Origin: Aquanectria penicillioides
Taxonomy: Eukaryota > Ascomycota > Sordariomycetes > Hypocreales > Nectriaceae
NCBI GenBank assembly: GCA_003415625.1
Contig: PYIU01000011.1
Coordinates: forward strand, 2,121,001-2,185,000
Length of the DNA: 64,000 nucleotides
Direction: 5' to 3'
Shown piece after piece: positions 34,404-45,803 of the stretch. The notes beneath the pieces are model-generated. The model saw only the letters and a program-made list of their open reading frames with translations. It had not been told where the DNA came from and did not search any database. A program made the position numbers and the translations under genes. Within the stretch, counting starts at the first letter, position 1. Each line of letters opens with the position of its first letter.

Positions 34404-35643
34404 TCAAGCAACCCAATGTCTCGTTAGCCAATCCTGTATTTGTCTCTCAATTTCCAACTTCTTCTTCGTATTCTCTTCCTCTGTACACTGCTTCAACATA
34501 AACTCGTTGTCCAATTCAAATGGACACAACAGTGTCTCCAACTTTCTCAAAGCTAACATCTTCTCAAAACCTGAGATAGAACTCGGCTGTACAAGTCCCT
34601 TGGCGGAGACAATGTTGTGCCACAACTTGGCCACTTCCCATTGCACCTTCTCGTCTTCCGAAGAGTCAACAGGGATGCCCTCAAAATCACCAGTCAGGAT
34701 GGAATTCTCGAGATTCTTAGAGCGTTCGTGAAAACCTCCTCCGATATCGGAGAGACCTGAGAAGAATTCTTCACCAGGATGAGTAACAAAGGACCAGTCA
34801 AAGTCGAGCAGTGCGGTGATTTGTTTTCTGATTGGGTCGAATAGCGTATTGTTCGTACCCTTCCAGTCATTAAGAAGGCTGTTTCTATTAGCATCTTGTA
34901 GCTGATTGCGGAACTTTTCAGGTCAAGGATCTTCATAAGATTCCCAAGGACCGCCTGCCAGAAGAGGGATCTCCCCACTGGCAATATTACCATCGCTAGC
35001 AAAGGTGAGAGAGCTAAAATGGGCCACCTCTGAAGGGAGTTTGACTTGCTGAAGAGCCGCCAACAACTCCACAATGTGCTCAAGTACCTTTGTTTTCTCG
35101 GTAAGAGACAAGGATGGTAAGTGCTTATCAAGATCCTCACCTTGCATGAACTGGCAAATTGTCAACCCGAAACCAGCCTCGTCAGAGACCTCGGGGAATT
35201 TAGAGGGAGCCCACGCATAGACATCGGGGATCTTAGGCGGAAGGCCAGCCGACTTCATGGATTCTCGAGCCAAATGTTGGGCGGCGATCTCATTCTCTAC
35301 TCGATTCGCATTGTTCAAACCCTCAGCGTATGGGTTGCTGAGGCGCACAATAAGACTAGTGAACCCTCCAGGAGGAATCACAGTGGTTCCTGGCTGTGCA
35401 TGTGGAAAAGATTCCGCAGTTCCTGGCTCACTGAGATCCGCCTTGTAGATGAAGTTGTTGAATTGGAAAGGGCAGGTCTCAACGTATGCGATCGGAGTAA
35501 TTTCTGTGTACTATGTGTTACATATCATTGTCAGTACAATTACATAGTGTTCATAAGGGCGTACTTGCCTTGAGACCATGTTGCTGGAGAATAGCCTGGA
35601 CAGCCTTCAGGCGACGGCTGTATCCCTCATGATTGATGTTCAT
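34404..35643 (-). pseudogene. Aminoglycoside-phosphotransferase (APH) fold protein with one in-frame TGA
   Basis: Exon 1 (35643-35569, 25 codons) and exon 2 (35510-34404) join across a GC-AG intron (AAG|GCAAGT...TAG) to encode about 393 codons. The APH/choline-kinase-like layout is clear: PIAYVETCPFQFNNFIYKADL near the start, TSLIVRLSNP as the beta strand, TICQFMQGEDLDKHLPSL as the hinge, and TALLDFDWSFVTHPGEEF as the metal-binding DFD-type segment. The sole lesion is TGA at 34925-34923 (ESYEDP-stop-PEKFRNQ), a position where homologues would be expected to carry a sense codon such as Trp. The frame is otherwise open to 34404. It cuts before the catalytic half, so the product would be inactive unless read through. 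Fungal APH-like proteins have unknown substrates. Confidence 0.82.
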
Positions 35644-36912
35644 GATGAGAATAGTACGTACGGTGAGCCAAAATTGTAACAAATCAAGGTGAGATGGAAA
35701 GGAAACGAGAGAAGAAAAGAGACCGAATGAGGATTCTCATAATTCAAGCCAAATTCAATGCGGCTAATAAACATACTATTTGGTTGCGGCACATTACCAA
35801 GAAGAACTCGTGAAATTCACGGTCGAATCTCGACCTACATGGGGCTGACCTCAGTCCACGCACGCCACGGATTTACTGACCTCGCTAAGGTCTTATGAGA
35901 ACAAAAGTGCTTTCTCATCGTCTTCATATGTCTCCAAGTTCACGGCGTGGTCTCTGTTACTATAACGAACGTGAGGACGAGTTTGTCTGGCGGTGAACCA
36001 CATCAAATCAACTAGTTCCAGATAATCAGTGAAATCGATCTCTGTTAGGGCACTTTACGGGTTCAAGTGTTCATCTGCTTCCCTTACCGCCCAGGAAATT
36101 TGGCGTACCTCATTTTTTTCTATTATCCTCGACCTCATTGGTGAAAATAATTAGCTCGTTTTGCCGTACTGTCCGGATCCCCTATGAAAAGTGCCGCTCG
36201 GGAGCTTTGCTGAATGAAGCGAGACCAATCTCAGACATTAGCGATGACCATTAGATTCAGTTGCTAGCCCACTAAACTTACATAGTGATGACCAAGTTCC
36301 ACTCAGTGTGCCTGCTGCCTATTCGAACCATAAACTCAAACATAATTAGAATACATAATGTGACGTGTTACTGTAAAATGATGCGCGCTGCATTCCCGAT
36401 CAGGAGTGCGACATCAATTCAAGGTCAGGAATACGCGCTTTGCCGAATTGGGGCTCCTATTGCCTGGAGAATTAGACGATATGATATTATCCTCGTTGCA
36501 TGTTGGTTCGCAATGTTATGCAATTTCTAAATTTGTACCGACTCCTCATAAGCAGTTACCAGAGTGAGCCAGAGTGATTTATACCAGGATCCGTCGCCAT
36601 TCACGATGACGGGTGACAAGAATCATAATGCTGGTCACTCTACAGATCTCAGTAGTCGAGTGGGAAGCTCATAATTCGAGACACATTAACCTGCGATAAT
36701 TCGTTGTTTATTATGCGAATTGTATGCAACAGTGCAGGGCTGCATTCGCACGATGGCATTCCACTTCTCACATAAGACGGGTCGTTTTTATACGTCAAAA
36801 TTACTGCGTCGACGCTTATGCACTATTGGAATAACAGCATGATGTATCATAGTGTACCACCCTCGCTGTAGAAAGTTCCTGGATGAGTATCTTCAAAGGT
36901 AGAAACATGCTC
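35644..36912. other. Intergenic region
   Basis: About 1.3 kb upstream of the APH-like gene and downstream of the VOC gene. No gene, repeat or recognisable element seen. Confidence 0.4.
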
Positions 36913-37434
36913 TTAGAGACTAAATTCCAATCGATTACCGGCATAATCACGCGCGAAGAAGCGATCGGGGTATTCCACACCCTTTGCACCTATTGACAAC
37001 CATTAGCCGCCATTGCAATCACTGGGTTCTAAGTCCCTCAATAAGCTTACGTACCAGAGTTAATGTCTCCGGGCTTATCTGCTGCCATTGGTGCGGCTTC
37101 ACCTCCGGCCTCGTGATGGTTCCAAATCTTCACCTGCAATGTGTACAACGCCTCCTTACTCTCCAGCTTGAAACAAGGATGTCGTGTGGCTTGAAGGTCG
37201 ACATTGCGTCCAAATGCCACATGGAGTTGTTGTCCCGAAGAGCCAATGTCGAACCTTGCAGATGTCAGCTATGCGCGGCTTAGTATGGTGCATGGCCTAC
37301 CAGGCAAGGGTATCCTTCTGTAGAACAGGCACTGGACGGGGCGTGAGTCCAACCGTCTGGGCGTAAAACTCTTTGGCACGGTCCAGAGTGCCCTCTGGCA
37401 CCGTAATATTCACGTGGGCAAGGCCTGCAAACAT
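36913..37434 (-). CDS. Small glyoxalase/bleomycin-resistance (VOC) superfamily protein
   Basis: Three exons, 37434-37301, 37254-37055 and 36989-36913, give 136 aa. No single frame exceeds about 60 codons here, so the gene appears only after splicing. One VOC module is seen: AHVNITVP with a metal-binding His, RAKEFYAQTVGL, SSGQQLHVAFG with the second ligand, PGDINSGAKG, and FFARDYAGNRLEFSL with the terminal Glu. VOC proteins bind a divalent metal and act as isomerases, dioxygenases or epoxide-opening enzymes, usually as dimers. Substrate unknown. The introns use GTAGGC and GTACGT donors. Confidence 0.85.
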
Positions 37435-40012
37435 TGTGGACTATGATACGGCAGAGACGGCTACAGCTTTTGCTTGGTACTCAACGCCGTGAGAATCTTT
37501 TCAACGGATATACCGGACAGAGTCTTATATGTCAAATCGTCTCGATGCGGGGTATTTCTAATCATTAATCGGCGTGGATCGGCATTCGTCCCGCGGATAA
37601 ATCGCGCCAAACCCCGCGCGGGTGAACTCATACCCGGCACATCACTAGTTTCGCATCATAAGTTACTTCGATTACGGAAGTCTCCAAAACCCCACAATAT
37701 TCACTTAGTTTAGAGAGTTTGCCTCGAGGTTACTAGATAATACCGATCGTTTCCAGGCTAGAAACCAATGAGTATCACGATATTGGTTGAGGAGATACTG
37801 GTTTGCACAAAACACAAACACAATAGTGGGGTTAAGATATGATAGACCACAAGTGATCTTAGATTGTGATATTGATTCAGGAGAAAATTAGATTCCACAT
37901 ATGTGATGGCTTATTTTCCAGCTGATTTTCAACTTAAACCCTCGCCTTTCAGTGGTGTAGTTCCACGTACACCAGTATAGTTATTCGACACATGATGTCC
38001 AGTGTCTCTGCTTTCATGCACTCGATGATTAGACCAGGGCGAGAATACGCCCTTGGAATCCCATTAGTAGTTGGGAAAGAGGCCTCTTTTAATCCGTGCC
38101 CGATCCTATCCGTCACGAAATAATCTCTCTTGATGAATTGAATTTGGCCCTCCCTTCGCCTCTCCTCTCCTCTCTTACACTCTACGCGGAACCCATAGCT
38201 CAGGACAGCTGACCCAATCACGTAATCTTTAGCAAATTACACACTTACTGTCTACGTTCTTTCAAAAGTCGAGGCATATTGAACGTACATAAATTCTCAT
38301 TTTTGAGGTCTCATTATACGACCTATAGCAGCCTTCGCTCGTTTACGGCGCGAGACAGTGTTAGTGTAGCTTCCTCTTAGAATTCGGAGCCGAGTTGTTT
38401 CCTCCATGACGTCATCGTGATGAGTTGCAGCCCGCACGCTACACAGTTCATCGGATTTTCATCATATCGCATCCTCGGTCACTCAATCCCTACAACAGAC
38501 CTAACCCGCCTAATTCAACAACAGGAATTCCACCTGTTAGGCAGACCCGATTTGAGGCAGTGTATTATTCCTTTCAATGAAAGATTCACGCCGGCAGTAT
38601 GTATTGGCAAATCTTGTCCAATCAGCCTGCATCTGCTCCCCCACGGCCCCTCACACCTCGGCTAACGTGTGTAGGCAGCGATCCGAGAGATTGCTTCACT
38701 TATTCGTGTGGATGTAGTTCAAACAAGCGTTAGTAGTCTTACGATATTATATCACTAGATTGCTTTCTAATTGGAGATGTTTCGCAATATCTAATGACTA
38801 ATCTCCGACACAAGACTTGCTTCAAGGACGGGTTTGAAAATGGGACAGGTCAATAAAGCTGTTTGCCATCGATAGCTTTGCAACGACAGTTTTATTTGCC
38901 TCTGTTTAGGATTATTATGGCGAATATTATCTACGGTGCCATAACGTAATAGAGCATAGGCACTGAGACATAGCTTTGGACCATTAGATGATTCATTTGA
39001 GCTTACATTTGACAGTGAGGACATATAGGGTAAGCATAGTGGATTTCAATCAGCAAATACGACCTGGCAGATGGGAATTGCCGTACACGTGCAAATTGTA
39101 TATCTGGCTTCTTCACTCTTGCTTAAATATTTGTGATTGGGTTTCTATTGTGCCAAAAAGATAGATTTTTTATGTTGTTGCATTGTGTCAATTGAGGTTT
39201 GGTTGATCATCGTCAGCCTGCAATTCGCAGTGACCGGGGGTTTTGGATCCCCTGTACAACAAGGTACCATAAATCTCCGAGTTTGCTTCCATGTCCCTAC
39301 AAGAACTGTAGCTGACGGCAGGTTGTTACAAATCGCGCAGATGCAACCGGCTTTCATATTAAGCCGACAATTGCCGGTGACGTTAAGTCAGGCAGATAAA
39401 CAGGCGATCTTAAGCCTGTTAGTTGCTTCACTAAGTTTAGATTAAGAATAGAACCCGCGAGATAAGATAATCAATCTGAATAGCAATTGAACGTATCATC
39501 TCAACGAGAAAATCTTATCTTAAGCCTGGTCCGAGTATTTGGGCTTCTCTAGGACTACATGCAAGATTCTGCCCTTGAGCTGATCTGAGCGTGTTGACAT
39601 TGGATCGGAGCTAGGACACGCATTGAGACTTGATGATTACTCAACCACCGTAACCTCCCACATTGTTTGGAGTTTGCTAAGCATGATATCTCATCTGACT
39701 TAGGAACATAATAAACACAGCGTATCGCTCAATCTTTTCATGCATCATAAACACATTCGGGCTTCGGCATCCCACCTCGATTACTAAGATGGCGTGCTGA
39801 TTAATTACCTTGGAGCAATTAGTTCGGGTCGGTTTTCGCTACGTAATTAAGGCCCATCCCCAGGCGCCCCGTAATTTCGTGACAGCGTCTTGTAAGCAGA
39901 GCTCAACCCCGCACACAAGGACGCAACTACAAAGCTGTATCTGTAACACCGCAAGAGAAAAACTGCAAATAAGTTTGGGTAACAGGTTTCCTCTTGTTGG
40001 TTCTTCACCATC
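37435..40012. other. Divergent intergenic region of about 2.6 kb
   Basis: No frame shows a known family or exon chain. The interval is moderately AT-rich and contains only short unsupported ORFs. Should include the promoters of the VOC gene and the CmcJ-like gene. Confidence 0.4.
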
Positions 40013-40969
40013 ATGACTGCTGCTGTTTTTCGCTATCTCGATCCTGCGAGCCTGGAGCCTGAAGGGGCATGGACAAAGGTCGACACTGACGCCACCTCGT
40101 ATCAGCGGACTGAACGCCGGCGATCCGTTGCCGACATCCGCACCTCAGACCTCAAATTCGGCGTCGATGTCTCTGGTTTCGCCGTCTATCACTCGCCAGC
40201 AAAGGAAGCAGCCTTCACAGACGACGAGGCCGTGAGGAACGGCTACTACGCCGAGGTCGAGGCCCTGTTACGAGCCAAGCTTCCCGGCGTCAAAAAGGTG
40301 GTGATATTCGACCACACCATCCGCAGACGCCAAAAGTCGTCCCCCCGCCAGCCAGTGCAGCAAGTACACGTAGACCAGACCCCATGGGCCGCTGAAGTGC
40401 GTGTGCGGCGTCACCTGCCGACCGACGAGGCTGAGGAGCTGCTGAAAGGCCGATACCAAATCATCAACGTCTGGCGTCCCATCGAGAATCCCGCCACCGA
40501 CTTCCCGCTCGCCGTGATAGACTGGCGAACAACCGTGCCCGACGACCTAGTCAAGGTGGGCCTGCTGTACCTGAAGCGGGCTGACCCAGAAGATGACGGC
40601 GACGACCGGGGCAAGGAAGTGTTGCCGGATCCCGATTCGGTCCGGACCAGGGACGGCTATGAAGTCAAGGGTGAGTGCGGGGAACCCATGTCCCTGTTCA
40701 AGGCTTTGCTGCGGCTTACACAATGGTTCACAGGCGAGATCTGGGCCGTGGTGCCAAACCAACAGCACAAGTTCTACTACGCAAAGGACATGACGCCCGA
40801 CGAGGCCATGTTCATCAAGTGCTTTGACTCGAGGAGCCAGGGCCAACCTGGAGGCAGGCAAGGCATCGCAGCCTTGACGCCGCACACGGCCTTTGCGGAC
40901 CCGGCGACGCCGGAAGACGCCGTGGGTCGACAAAGCATCGAGGTGAGATGCTTGGTATTTTATGACTGA
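40013..40969 (+). CDS. CmcJ/GA4-desaturase-like (AsaB-type) Fe(II)/2-oxoglutarate oxygenase
   Basis: Exons 40013-40670 and 40734-40969 give 297 aa. The family includes the bacterial cephamycin protein CmcJ (P8) and fungal hydroxylases/desaturases such as gibberellin GA4 desaturase and AsaB-type enzymes. Landmarks: FRYLDPASLEPEGAW, VVIFDHTIRRR, the HxD-like VHVDQTP, RYQIINVWRPI, PLAVIDWRT, FYYAKDMTPDEAMFIKCFDS and PHTAFADP near the C-terminus. The 63-bp intron (GTGAGT...CACAG) is a multiple of three and has no stop, so an unspliced 318-aa form is also open. The spliced form restores YEVKGEIWAV and is preferred. No neighbouring cluster genes are seen. Confidence 0.88.
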   Translation: MTAAVFRYLDPASLEPEGAWTKVDTDATSYQRTERRRSVADIRTSDLKFGVDVSGFAVYHSPAKEAAFTDDEAVRNGYYAEVEALLRAKLPGVKKVVIFDHTIRRRQKSSPRQPVQQVHVDQTPWAAEVRVRRHLPTDEAEELLKGRYQIINVWRPIENPATDFPLAVIDWRTTVPDDLVKVGLLYLKRADPEDDGDDRGKEVLPDPDSVRTRDGYEVKGECGEPMSLFKALLRLTQWFTGEIWAVVPNQQHKFYYAKDMTPDEAMFIKCFDSRSQGQPGGRQGIAALTPHTAFADPATPEDAVGRQSIEVRCLVFYD

Positions 40970-43900
40970 TTTTGCGAGACCGGGGTTTCTGAACCACCCA
41001 ACCGGCCGTGCAGGACAAGACAGGAGAATCTTATTTTGTACAAAGATTTGCATCCGTGTGACTCTAGACGCATCAGCGTTGCAGCGCTGAAAGGGTATGA
41101 TGAAAGGTTGGGTGACTTGGGTCGCTGTCAACAACATTGATTTGAATGTAACAACTGAACCACCAGATGTTGAGCAGGACACCTTCTCTGACTTTCCATC
41201 ACCTGACAGTGCCGGCACACGGCTGTCCGTTTTGTGGCACCATACAAAATCTAAACCAAAACATGCACACGTTTCTCCTGCCCGTCAGCTTTCTCTTGCC
41301 AACCACGGCTTTTTCGCATCTTCCGACACCCTGAGCCTAAGCCTTCCTTTAACCTTAATGACCCTGTACGACATTGTTTTATCCATCATGCGCTGAAAAT
41401 ATTCTCCCTTATGCTGTGTTGTTTTTTTCTTGAGACATGATTATGCATCAGCCCGTAATGCACCGATAATGCCAAGCTGAGAGAGGGTCAGAATCAATAT
41501 TTGTCCTGAAGAGCCGCTAGCCCTATAGTCATGCGATACCGACACATCTCTCTGCCCATCAATTGCCTGTTTAGTTGTTCAGCTACCCGGCAGCTGGTAA
41601 AATTCACTTTTTTTTTCCATTTCCCTCTAGTTCGAGGCACATGTATCTGTCCTCGCCGAGAGACCGTAGTGACCGATCCATTAGTCAAGGTTGTACCAGC
41701 CTTGGGACGAACACAGCCCGGAATGTTACTGTACCGCTCATTCACCTCCGCGAATAATGACTCTACAGGCCAATCAGGGCCTCATCTGGGACATGTTTTT
41801 TCACGCTGGCTATTTATGGAATGCTTCTCCTAGCGGGGTAACTGAGAGCTGAAGATCTGCGCCATGTGGCATCACATCCGCGCATCGGGTCGCAATGAAT
41901 TCCCCAAACTGATGCGTTACTGAGCTGGCTTTTCCTCTGGTCTCTCATAATGCCAGCCACTCTGACTAAAAAGTGTCACCGAGGAGACTATGCAATGACA
42001 GAAGCTCTAGGCCTCGGCCGGCCGGCCATATGCAGCCGCATCCCAGGTCCTTTACAAAGCGGCCGGAACGAAGATCACCGCAGGGCTCGCAGGTGTTTAA
42101 GTTTAGTGGCGTCACGATGTTGAAGCCGTGGGCCGAGTGTGATGATAACGCGGGACAACACTTGGATGCATAGTGGCTTTCTGCAACCTTGAAGGTGGTG
42201 GAGGGTAAGCCAGACATTTGTTGGAAGGTTCATTGCAAGATGTGCATGTGTGTGTGAGTGAGTGTATCTATGGGATGTGGGCTATAGCATTGGCGGATGC
42301 TACCATGCCGTTTGTAAAGCTCTGACATGATATTACTCTTCTATGATGCGTCCAATTTCATTGAGGCTCTAAACGAACTTGATACTCAAGCTAAGGATCG
42401 ATAGAGGCGACCCAGTTGCAGTATACAGTGAACTCTCCTTAGTGAATATCCATACACAAAGGGGCTGGAAGAACGCCTCTTGGGCACTACGAGAGTGATT
42501 CGGGTCATCTTTGCCGCTTCCCGTCAACTCCGAAAGCCACATTGATGACTTGAACAGGCAGGCTGAAGTGGCTCTCTTTACCGCATCCAGGCTCCAGCGA
42601 TGGCGGACCTTCGGATCGCTCTGTCTCACGGCAGTTGTCACTTCCGTGCCTTGTCGGCTCATGCTGGCCTCGTTTGGCGTATAGTGGCCTTGTCGATCAC
42701 CTGTCAGGTAGGGTTTTCCGAGCCTCAGCCCGGCAATATCATGATGAGAACCTTGGCGGACGCTGCAGGAATATACTCCGACCAAGTCGTTGTATCCTGT
42801 CACCCTGTGCGATGCAAGCCCAGTCACGCGCAGCCACGTTGGACGGGCAATCTCATCTAGGCTAGGCTTGCCCGGGAGCTACATATTTGGCTTGGTGTTC
42901 AGTGAGATGCATTGAAACTGTGTAAATGATGCCGAGTTGACGAGGTGGAATATCACTAGGTTACAAAGGCAAGCCCAAGGCAGGGACCACAGCCGTGCCA
43001 CCAACGAGCCTTTTAAGATGATGTTGGCGGGGGGAGCCTGCAAGCCGGACATGACAGGAAGACATTAGTGGTGGGATCCTGGGGGTGAGGCCTTTGTCAG
43101 TGACGCCTAATTCATACCCCCGGGAGTGAAAGAGGCGTCCCGACGGAGCGTTTTGCCTGGTTCATGTTCCATGCCCCATCTTCGGATAGCGGTGGAAACG
43201 AAACAAGCGGGTGCTAAATGGGCGAAAAAGGAAATACACAAGGCAACATGGAGCCGGGGCCGGGGGATCCACCAAGCATAAACCTTGCGATGGACGTCCC
43301 AAGTCTTGACCGGATGGGAACGATGCCGAAGAGAACGGAAACGCCCCTGCAAATAGAGCTCACCAACCTGGCATATCACCGCCACCACAATCGATGATGC
43401 CGGCATTGCTCAAAGCTTGATTTCTACGCGGATGCAGGACCCAGGCGTGGTGATGCCGTGTAAAATAATCCAGAGGCTTGCAACAAGCACAGCTTTTGTG
43501 TTGCCCTTTCAGCTGAGCGCAGCAATGTGCAGCCATTCTTCCAGTAATGTCGCGGGGTGGAAAAAGAAATAAATATTAAAGGAAAAAGGGGAGGAGGCAA
43601 CGGGGAGAAGGAGAAGAAACAAGACAAAAAAACACAAAAGAATACGGGATTTTGTCTAAATTTAGTGCCGTGTGACAGACCCTCCGTCGCCCTATGGTGT
43701 CGTGCATGTATGTACGTGTACACGATATTCCCGCGGATTCAGCTGCGCTCGTCCTGTCTCGTGTACTTGGCATTGGCTTGTCGCGAGGTGCGTCAAAAAC
43801 ACTGCCAATGAGAGGGCAGAGATGCCACGCGCCACCGAGCCCTGAGCGTCAGAACCTGGATTGAGGCAAATGCCGATCTGACCCTCGCCTATCCGCGTGT

Positions 43901-44008
43901 GGCCCTGTCGTATGGACGCTGGTCCCCCGCCCTTGGCAGAAGCAACGTTCGACTCAAACGCTCGAGAGAGAGAGTCTCAAGGAACAAGGAACAAGGGTCA
44001 AGTCATGG

Positions 44009-44043
44009 GCCAAGCCCAAGCCCAAAGCCAAGCCCAAGGCCAA
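44009..44043 (+). repeat. Short hexanucleotide array (AAGCCC/AAGCCA-like)
   Basis: About five to six imperfect tandem copies of a CAAGCC-type hexamer in noncoding DNA. Confidence 0.55.
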
Positions 44044-45607
44044 ACTTGTCTTGTCACCTCCTCTCGAGTGCGACATATGCCATGTAACCCAACCGCCGTA
44101 TGGGATGGCAGGGCTTACGCTCAGCTGCGAGACTATCCGGAGCGGCCTGCCATGTGTGCTGACGGGAGCGGTCTGGAATACGACTCGAACGACGAACATG
44201 GCGAGCCTGCACACCTCCGAGTGGCTCGGAAGGTCGGCCGTCGGATGTCGGTTGGCTGGCGACAGGCACGGAGCATCCATCCGAGGACGTGGTAGCTTCT
44301 GGGGCCATGCTTTGGGACCGCGTCTTAACCTATAGCTTGCCTTTATGCTTGCTGAGCTTAAGGTTGTTTCTGTAGAGAACTACAATAATACAATTGCAAA
44401 GTTGCCGAGAGGGGGTGTTGTAGTTTTCGAACTTTGGCAGGCCGGCATGCATTGTTTCCATGCCACTTTCTTACCCTCCATGAAGCCGAATAGTTTGATC
44501 TCGCTTTGATGGTGGGATTCTTTTTCTCAATGGCACAGACACCAAAAAGTGAAGTAGAGAGAGTAAAAAAAAACCACAATATTCATGATTGTCACACTGC
44601 AAAAAAACAAGTCACTTTACAGCAACAACTTCGTGTACGGTCAAGGTTGATGCATCCCATTGGTCTTTCTCCTCCCACATTTAGGGCTAGCTGTCTGTCC
44701 TAAAAATGCCACCTTTTGCAAATGTGGATATTTGAGGGACACTGCTTTCTTTGTTGAGCAGCCACAAGACTCAAGACAGCTCCTCAAAGCACGCAAATAG
44801 ACATGGGCGCTGGACATGGCACAGGACATGGCACAGCCCAGGAGATGCAGCCGCTGTGCTTTTTGGTGTGAACGCCACACCGTAAACCCCAGAATGTGGC
44901 ATTGCCCAGCCCTTCCCCTGCATCGGTCATGTCTCTTAGCTCTTGTTCTCCTCGATCGATGGGCCCCGTTCCAAGGCGAGTTCGCAACCCAACCCAACCG
45001 AAATGGCGCATCTATGTACGTGAATACGAGCATACGCGGATGACATGCCGAGAGCACAAGACCCATTGGGTACCCTCCGGCTGAGGGGTCAAAAATAAGC
45101 AGCCAATGTCCGCGCTTTGGTGCTGACTGGCTGCAGCCCATCGAGGATTGAGGCTGAATCAGGCTTTCCGATTTGCCATGGCCGAGCCCGTGGAGCGGAC
45201 GCCTAGCATCAACTTTAAGTGTTTTTTGCTATTGCTTCACTCCCAACCATCGCGTCCACCTCGACATCCGTGATTGGGTTCCTTGGTGGCCGGCCTCACG
45301 GACGACGAGGTGAGACAACAGACGGGGGCGCTCACATCATGACCAAATGAGTGTATCCCACGTACCGGAAACGCAGTGACTATTGGTCTCATGTCCAATT
45401 GCAGGAGCAAGATGGCTTCAAGAAACAACGAGAGCAGGACATGGCCCGACGCCAGCTTCTAAATCGGGACCGACGCTATTGGCTTGTCCTGCCTGAGATG
45501 AGACGGCAGCATTGAGGCGGGGAGACATGTTCAAGTCCTACCATGCTTGATCCAAATTCAATCAAGACCAACAACAAGAGTTGGGGTTTCTGCAGAGTCC
45601 AGACATG

Positions 45608-45616
45608 TATATAAGG
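45608..45616 (+). promoter_or_regulatory. TATA box of the cysteine-repeat protein gene
   Basis: TATATAAGG lies 196 bp before the start codon at 45804. It is followed by a pyrimidine/CA-rich leader without ATG-initiated long frames, the usual layout of strongly expressed fungal genes. Confidence 0.55.
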
Positions 45617-45803
45617 ACGCTTCATCACCTCCGTTATTCATTCCATTCAACCACTCAACTCACCATTCACTCCTCCAACAACACATTCACATCCCTCAAT
45701 CGTTTCTAGGGATCATCACAACAACTCGTTTCACACCTCAATCTTTCCACTCTTTCCTCCCGGTACCGAGCTTTCTCCTAAGAAAGGGACAAGCTCGCCC
45801 ATC

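Larger units (their letters stand above)
40970..45803. other. Gene desert of about 4.8 kb upstream of the cysteine-repeat gene
   Basis: No recognisable protein in six frames. Local features: a purine-rich tract at about 43557-43650; an AAGCCC/AAGCCA-type hexamer array at 44009-44043; and CT/CA-rich sequence at 45620-45780 resembling the 5' UTR of highly expressed fungal genes. Base composition is about even. It could be a long regulatory region or hold an unrecognised RNA gene. Confidence 0.45.

Noticed and set aside
41000..45800. Numerous ORFs of 60-170 codons in the gene desert
   Set aside because: They overlap on both strands, lack domains or signal peptides, and many begin with non-ATG codons.
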